This document shows, in pieces, positions 57,569 to 64,000 of a stretch of 64,000 nucleotides of DNA (positions are counted from its first letter, which is position 1; each line of letters opens with the position of its first letter). The notes under the pieces are model-generated. The model was not told the origin of the DNA. It was given only the letters and a program-made list of their open reading frames with translations, and made no database searches. The stretch covers positions 54,533-118,532 of the forward strand of contig JAGQDJ010000190.1 in assembly GCA_022885665.1 (NCBI GenBank), written 5' to 3'. Position numbers and translations under genes: made by a program. Source of the stretch: Triops longicaudatus. Taxonomy: Eukaryota; Arthropoda; Branchiopoda; Notostraca; Triopsidae.

Positions 57569-59336
57569 ATGTGTGCGGAGCTGAACTGAATGCCCGCTTC
57601 GTTGTCTACTCTACCATACAGCGCGAGTTCTTCGTGATAGCGTCGCTCAACTTGCAACGTGCCGATCGAAATTCCTGCGCGTCGTTCCTTACGTTTGGAC
57701 CCGCCTTATTTCTTACAATCTCTGTCCAAAATAGAGGGTGCCACTTTTTATCCCGACCTGCTACGTAACTAGGATGCTATACGTTTTTTCAACCTTTATA
57801 TTTTCTTCATTGCTTCCTTACACTCTTGTTCTGCGGAGGTTACGGTCTGCTTTATTTGGTTTTTCCTCTAACACGGACCATACTTTTTCATTCTGCAAAT
57901 AGAGCAAAAGTGAACGCAAAAAAGTTAACGCCTAAAAAATGCTCATAAAAATTTTTTTTTCCTCCAAGTTCGTAAGAATCCTTATGCAGTAGAGGAATCA
58001 AAGTCCGATTCAACGTGAAGTGGAGCCATGCGGCCAGCTGGGATTTGGTCGGATTTCAGGCGAATCGCTTATTATTGCCGCCCTGTTCTGCTGATCCAGG
58101 CCCGCGACGTCTGTGAACTTGCTGGCCAACAACGGCTTAATAATGGACAGTAAACAAAAACTCCGGAAATAAGAGGCGCATAAAAAAGGGTTGCTAGCTA
58201 CATTCATTAGACATGAGCAGCTGCATGTTAGTAAAGATAACGTTTCTAGGGAAGAAATCCATCTTCCAAGGGTAGTTTTCTCCCTCGTTAGTATTTACTT
58301 AGACACAAATGTTATTGCATTCCTAACGCAGTACAACGGGTAAGGTTTTACCCACTAGCATAAGTTCTTACGACCCAGAAGTTCTCGACACTCTTAAATA
58401 TAATAGACTCCATTAGAAATGCTCATTGTTTTATTAGGCTGCGATTCTACATTATTAAGTTACGAGTAATATTTATGACCATAATTTTAATAATTTTCGA
58501 AAATAAAACGAAGCTGCGTAGAAACGGGAATGGGCTAATGGTTGCTCTCATTAAAAAAAAAAAATAAAAAAATAAAACCGCTATAGTACCAACCTATCGC
58601 TTTATCGCAGTGCGCCTCGGTGATTTCAAGACGCGTCTTTCAGTGACTTGTCAAGTTTTAACCATACGCCCCAATTATCGAATTTCGTATAAAGTATTAA
58701 TGTTCAAAGGGCTGGATCTCGAACCAGTCGAGCTTCATCACCGTCACGAGAACTAATTACCCATGCAATATAGTTATCGTGCCCCTTAATGCCTTTATTT
58801 CTCACCCCTAGCGGGGCGTCTGTATGAATCCCCGCATCTCATAGTCGCAAAACGCGTGGGTGGAGACTTGCCTCAGAACCAATGAAGAAAAGTTTTTCCT
58901 CTGGTTCGGTGAAGGAAATGTAAGGGAAAAGGGAGTCTGCGGATATCCTCCGTGTCGAGAACATATATCAATTTGTACCATTTGAAAGAAAGAAAGAAAA
59001 AGCAAAGAGCCTCATAAGAAAGCGTAGTTAAGGTCCTCCTAGCGACGCATGAATCATTTGATAAAAGGGTTCCAAGGTTGTGTGGTAACGGCAGGCTACG
59101 TGTTATTCGTCAAAGAACGGCTATATTTTCATCATTTTCTCCGGAAAAGACCCGCATTGCGAAATCATGCCCAGAAAGGAGAAAAAGGGGCGGCTGAAGC
59201 AGAATGGGGGAAAGCGGGTAAACCAAGGAAGCCGGGCTCCGGCACGTGGCGCCTCTGACGGATAAAGACATCACCAAAGGAAGTTGTGTTTGTATTTTTG
59301 ATAGGTTCTTTGGTTTGGACGCAGTGTTGGTGAATC

Positions 59337-62300
59337 ATGGGGAGATTTAGTAAAGAAATCGTGTTTTTCAGTCTATTTTTCGTGACATTGTACCGTGTTT
59401 CTCACACTGAAAGACACGGACTTCCTTCTCGTACATTGCATGTGAAAAATATAGCAAGTTATGTAAAACGTAGCGTGATTGCTCCAGATTGGCTCCAGAA
59501 CGAGCCTAGCCTTGCCGGTATTTTGAGCTCAGGAAAACTTATAGTTCTTTTATAATCTGACTGGACTTTTGCGTTTTAGATCTCCAGAAAGTTCCCACAA
59601 ACCCGGTAGACTCCGTAGTTAAATTTGATCGCGGAATTCCAGCTGAGTCAGAGGCGTTGAACAACGCTAGGAGTAAACGGGATGTTGTCATTTCTCCAGA
59701 TGTAAAGCCTGGAAACAATGGCAAACTTGGTGGAATACTTTTACCTAATGCAACATCTGTGGTATGATTCATTTTTTTGCGTTGTTGACCCCAGAAAGAA
59801 TCTTGGCAACTTGCCATTGCCACTTGTTATTATTAAACACTGAGATAAGTTGTTTATGATAACAAACACTATATTTGGATAGAAAAGTTGCTATATTCAT
59901 TCGTTAACAAGAAACAAATCCATGTGGGTGTTTATGAGCAATTTAAAGGAGGGTGAATAGAACTTGCTGCTACTTCGTCAAGTTGGCAATTTTCCGTATA
60001 GGCTACTTGAAAGAGCGGGAGTTTTCTTGCTACAAATCGATTTTTTTATTTTTTTACTTGCTGATTTTATCGGGAACCTGTTTCCTCTACCGCTCCGCTT
60101 CCGCTGTCAACCACCACAAGTTTTGCTCCTTGACCGACGTCCTTAAACGTCATTTCCAACTCTTTATCAGATGATTTGATTTCCTATTGCGTCAACTTTT
60201 TTTTTCAGCCATTAATAAAATTCAGATTGCCCTTTTTTAAGTAAAAAATATTTTACTGCCATGACGATTTGCCTACAACCTGTTAAACCAACCTCATATT
60301 TCATGTTATTGTTCTGTTTTCTTAGGTATGAATTGTTTTCATGATATTAGGATTTATTCACCTTTCAGCTGACTTAAAATTAGCTCTGTAACTTCTTTTG
60401 TTCTTGTACATTTTCCTTGCGATTTGTCTCTTTTCGTACATTTTGTGATTATACGAGAACGTGTGCCGTTAGGCCTACACTTTTAATGAGAGTTTACAAA
60501 TTTGGAAGACTTCCAGCGATTTTTATACTATTCTTTTACTTTTGTGTTCCATGTCTTGTACATTTGACTGATGTTTCGTAAAATTATTGTTCCTATATTT
60601 ATGTAACTTACTGTGAGTTAAGTTTTTATTTCAGTCATAACGTACGCTTACTTGTGCATGTATTATATTTCGAACAAACGCAAGAAACTTTTTACGAAAT
60701 GAAAAAAAATCGCAACGTTTTCTTTTTATCTTATTTGTGACTGGTTTTGAAAGGTGGCGAATGATTAATAATAATTGATTGGTTTAAATTTAACTCCTGG
60801 CTCGTACGTAGTGTTACCATTCTGAGGTTTATCATTTATGACTATCTTGTCATGTTGTGGATTTTTCCCTTATGTTTAGCGATTTCTTCTGTCAGATTTT
60901 TTTTTGAGTATCATGCTTACTTTATGTTGTTCGTTTACTTCATTTTTGTCAAGTTATTTTCTTCGCATATTATTGTTTTTGTATTTCTCACGTGTAGGCC
61001 TACTGTGTACTCAAGCGTAGTTGTATTGTTATTCATTTTATTGTTTATTTTCGTTGTTTTTTATTATTATTTTTTTCTTCGTAGACTGTCCTTAATGATA
61101 CGCATTTAATGTTGAGTGTGGATTGGGCCGGGGAAGGTTCCGATGTCGTGGTTTGTTTAGCCCGGAATCCGGCCAGTAGCAACGACAGTTCCTCTTCGAT
61201 ATTTATATCCAAAGACTACGGACGCTCATTCATTAACAAGGACCACCTCTTTACAATAGCCAATGGGTCGAAGACTACCATTGCCAAATTGTACAATCAT
61301 CCGAAAATCAATAGTCACGTGAGTCCCTTTGTTTCTAACCCCTTCTCCTCGTTATCCCAGACAAAGCTGACCTTGAACCTCTTTCCTGGTTGTCATTTTC
61401 AGTACGTGCTGGCGGATACGTTGCATAAAGCGATTTTCGTATCTGACGATTACCTGGAAACCGTGAAGCGCCTGTCGGTGGATTTTGTCCCAGACGACCT
61501 GACGTTTGACGAAAAGCGTTACGAGACGCTCATTGCCTTTGATAAATCGGATGCCCGTAAACCTGTAAGTATCCGTATGGTTTTTGACGTCTTTATGACA
61601 CATTTAATAAGGCAAGGGAGTCAGCGATGCGGGAGCTTCTTTTCAGTGTTTGTATTTGATGACAAGGGATCGGGGGTAGCGCGGTTCTTAGAAATAGTTA
61701 AGTGTTCAATTTCGTTCCTGCAGCCAAGTTCTCTTTCATGCTTTTTTATTTCTTGGCTTTTTTTCTTCGAGAAAAGGGTTAATCTGGTTAGAAGAACAGT
61801 TTCGTTTGTGATTGAGTCATTTGGCACGGCGTCGAAACGAATGAAATGGGAGACTACGATAGCAAAAACTGTCTCAGGACGTTAATTAAACTGACTAGTA
61901 AGCTGGGCGTAGGAAAGTTACTATTTTCGTTAGATTACCGTATTTTGCAATGCGAATCAAGTAAGCGTGTATTTTTACACCTTGTGGGCGGAGTCTAGTA
62001 GGCCGAGCCTTGATGTAACCTATTGCTATATGATATTCTATGTTTGGCAAAAGCTTGATCGTCGAATATCAAGAGCCGTCTGTGGAGAAATTGAGTCATT
62101 CAGTTACTTTCGTGACAGAAGCTGTCGACTATGGGATTTCCAATTTGTATTCTGTTTTCTCCCTGTGTTTCGGAAAGAAACAAGCTAGTAAATTAGCTTC
62201 CAACACGTATTGCTCTGTCGTCATTTCGCTGCTATGTCGCCAAATTTTCGGTTCCTTTTGCGGATGAACGTTCCACACCGAAATTGAAAGAGTCGGCGAG

Positions 62301-63423
62301 TTAGGGTTTGATGCCGTTGGTAATGAAAATTGCGTTTCACGTTTTGCGTTTCAAGTTGCTTTTAAACTGAATTATTATTCATTATTAAATTATTAGTTAT
62401 ATTTAAATTATTCTATAATATCATGTTTGCAAATTCGAACAAGGCCATCTTGGATTTCGGTAACTTTTTTTTCCTTTTTCTTCTAACTTTTCTGAGTGTT
62501 GCATTTCTAGCATTCAGCAAAGTGTTGTGTTTCGAACTTTGCGTTTTTAGCGTTTCTGTTTTATTTTCGGGCAAAGGCGGAAATAACGTCATTCGGGAGA
62601 AAATATGCTGACGTTCGATCCACATAGATGCCATCGTTAGACAATGGCGCTAACTTTTCAACAGTGTAGAAGTAAATGTACATTAAGTCATAATATAGCG
62701 TATAAATGACAAAACATACAGCAAAAAATATTATGATAAAATATCCATTAATAAATGTAGAATAAATCAGTATCAGTAAACGTTATGATCTTTGTAGCAA
62801 TAAATTTTAAGTGTTTCTGCGAAATATCATAGTACACATTGCCAAATTTTTAGTATTGATTACACATTACTTTTTATTATTTTTCTTTTTTTAAGTTGTC
62901 GTTATAAAAAGTAATAAGAATTTAACGAACGTATCATTACTAGAACATTAAATTGTGAGTCGACTTAGTAAAGAGCGCCTAAGAAAAGTGGTTGTACTTA
63001 ACTCGTATGGTTATGAAGGTTACAAAATTACATGATTTTTTACTCCCTCGAGACGGTAGCGCAGTTTTGGATGGGATTTTTGGCTCGAACAAGCTGTGGT
63101 TTTAGGGGTTAAAGAAGTTGGTGAGTCATTTCTAATTACGTTGCTGTCATTACTTTTCTTTTAAGCTACGACTAAGTCTGGACCGTGGCGCCACGTGGAC
63201 TATCGTCAAGCAGTTCGTGAAGGCTTTTTACTTGGATCCGACCACTTCACCCACTACTTTATACGTCGAACATGAAACACCCGGTGCTGGAAACGTCGTC
63301 GTGGCTTTCCCCAGCGTTTTGGGAGGCGGTGGACTCCAAGATCAAGTTATCATTACGGGAGTCCAAGATTTCGAGCTCCGTGACGAGTTTATGTTTGCCA
63401 CCAAAATTCCCGAAGGAAAAACG
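59337..63423 (+). CDS. SORL1: SORL1/SorLA-like sorting receptor (3' partial)
   Basis: Five exons: 59337-59517, 59580-59761, 61085-61318, 61403-61564, 63166-63423. All phases agree, giving the first 339 residues; the gene leaves the window on the right. The start ATG opens a signal peptide (FSKEIVFFSLFFVTLYRVS). A propeptide follows and ends in a furin-type site RSKR (91-94). The VPS10 beta-propeller begins with LSVDWAGEGSDVVVCLAR and carries Asp-box-like repeats (IFISKDYGRSF, LRLSLDRGATW). The segments VKAFYLDPTTSP and VQDFELRDEFMFATKI match SorLA rather than sortilin or SorCS. SorLA is a type I receptor that traffics cargo between Golgi, endosomes and cell surface. The LDLR-A and FNIII parts would lie beyond the window. 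Intron 3 (61319-61402) is 84 nt and frame-preserving. Confidence 0.93.
59762..61084 (+). other. SORL1 intron 2
   Basis: A 1323-nt T-rich intron (GTATGA donor, TTCGTAG acceptor). Open frames such as that at 60852-61109 are hydrophobic by-products of T-richness. No exon seen. Confidence 0.7.
61565..63165 (+). other. SORL1 intron 4
   Basis: A 1601-nt intron (GTAAGT donor, TTTTAAG acceptor) without recognised content. Confidence 0.7.
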
Positions 63424-64000
63424 GTAAAACCTTTTCCCCGCCCCCTCCTTGAAAACCTCATAAGCTGTTACCCGAATTTATCCATTCTTCAAAAACATTT
63501 TTGTTTATTTTCATTTTTAAATTTTTCTCTCCGCTTTGACTTGTCAATATTTAATGTGAAATATTACTGATTTTTCCCCGTATTCATCAATATTTTCTCA
63601 GTATTATCTGTAATTCTTGTTATATTATTTAGGATATTTTCTTTGAATAATTCAGTATTTTTGCCTCTTCTCAGTGGTTTATCAGTAGCCTATATATCTG
63701 TATTTTTGTTGACATTTTTTAGTATTATTCCGCATTTTCTCTGTATTATTCAGTATTCTCGTAGTACAGTAAAATCTCGCTATAACGTACTCTCAGGGGG
63801 AAGGAAAATTTGTCCAAAATTGCCAATTGTGTTTGGTAGCCAAGTGATTGGAACAAATGTTTTCCATTTCGCCGGGGTACGTGGACTTGAATAGAATAGC
63901 CGATTGTCCGTTAAAACCGGTGTCTGTTATAGCGATATCTTTAGTGCAGTTTGGTTTCGAAGTTTTCAGTGTTTCGTTAATATTTGTCAATTTCAATATA
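63424..64000 (+). other. SORL1 intron 5 (incomplete)
   Basis: Starts at a GTAAAA donor and runs off the window. It contains the pogo-like inverted-repeat element at 63765-63947. Confidence 0.6.
63765..63947. mobile_element. Pogo/Tc1-like MITE
   Basis: The left end, after a TA, reads CAGTAAAATCTCGCTATAAC. The right end (GTTATAGCGATATCTTTAGTG, imperfect) is its inverted copy. CAGT termini, a CTCGnTATAAC core and a length of about 180 bp are typical of non-autonomous pogo/Tigger-type elements in arthropods. The interior has no open frame. It sits in SORL1 intron 5. Confidence 0.65.

Larger units (their letters stand above)
56579..59336. other. Divergent intergenic region between globin and SORL1
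   Basis: This 2.8-kb region holds the globin 5' UTR and TATA box and the SORL1 upstream region. A structured inverted repeat lies at 57492-57568, an A-rich tract near 58553-58578 and a short GAAA repeat at 58983-58999. No further gene is convincingly supported. Confidence 0.5.

Noticed and set aside
58010..58207. Minus-strand frame ending in SPEIRPNPSWPHGSTSR
   Set aside because: Composition is fair and it could be a terminal exon, but there is no partner exon between it and SORL1 and no family match.
58680..58780. tRNA-like B box (GGTTCGAGATCC) on the minus strand
   Set aside because: The T-arm would need an 8-nt loop and no A box or acceptor stem lies at the right distance.

Overview
This is a stretch of animal nuclear genome. 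Most genes are split by GT-AG introns, several of them only 57-100 nt, and there is abundant non-coding DNA. Gene content points to an ecdysozoan, most likely an arthropod and possibly a crustacean. The reasons are two membrane-anchored ZP-domain proteins of the cuticle/apical-matrix type, an acylated neuroglobin-like globin, and a winged-eye/BAHCC1-type chromatin protein. The species cannot be named from the sequence. One assembly gap of 33 N lies at 34000-34032.

Layout. (1) 585-6874 (+): 3' part of a BAHCC1/TNRC18/winged eye homologue (Tudor-like region plus C-terminal BAH domain), entering from the left edge. (2) 9149-10171 (+): intronless MTERF4, a mitochondrial ribosome-assembly factor. 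(3) 14536-11842 (-): complete canonical poly(A) polymerase in 11 exons, convergent with MTERF4. (4) 22551-16699 (-): ZP-domain type I membrane protein of 694 aa, with a TATA promoter and a non-coding first exon near 24.7 kb. (5) 32778-29456 (-): second, divergent ZP-domain membrane protein of 601 aa. (6) 36575-34659 (-): crotonase/enoyl-CoA hydratase family enzyme of 322 aa. (7) 56578-41959 (-): N-myristoylation-type globin of 230 aa in three exons with the ancestral B12.2 and G7.0 introns, the first about 12.5 kb long. (8) 59337 to beyond the right edge (+): 5' part of SORL1/SorLA, covering signal peptide, propeptide with furin site and the start of the VPS10 beta-propeller, divergent from the globin gene.

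The genes are ordinary single-copy loci and do not form an operon-like system. The one functional cluster is the pair of ZP genes, on the same strand and 6.9 kb apart, both predicted to build apical extracellular matrix.

The exon models were assembled by hand from splice consensus, reading-phase continuity and family similarity. Every model keeps phase across all junctions and every complete CDS length is divisible by three. Non-coding parts hold several MITE-like inverted-repeat elements (8540-8932, 15261-15477, 63765-63947), a perfect 25-bp hairpin (21508-21566) and smaller palindromes. I did not find a convincing novel biological system. The most unusual features are two short frame-preserving introns (PAPOLA, SORL1), a GC-AG intron in PAPOLA, the acylated globin with its giant intron, and an unexplained open frame inside that intron.
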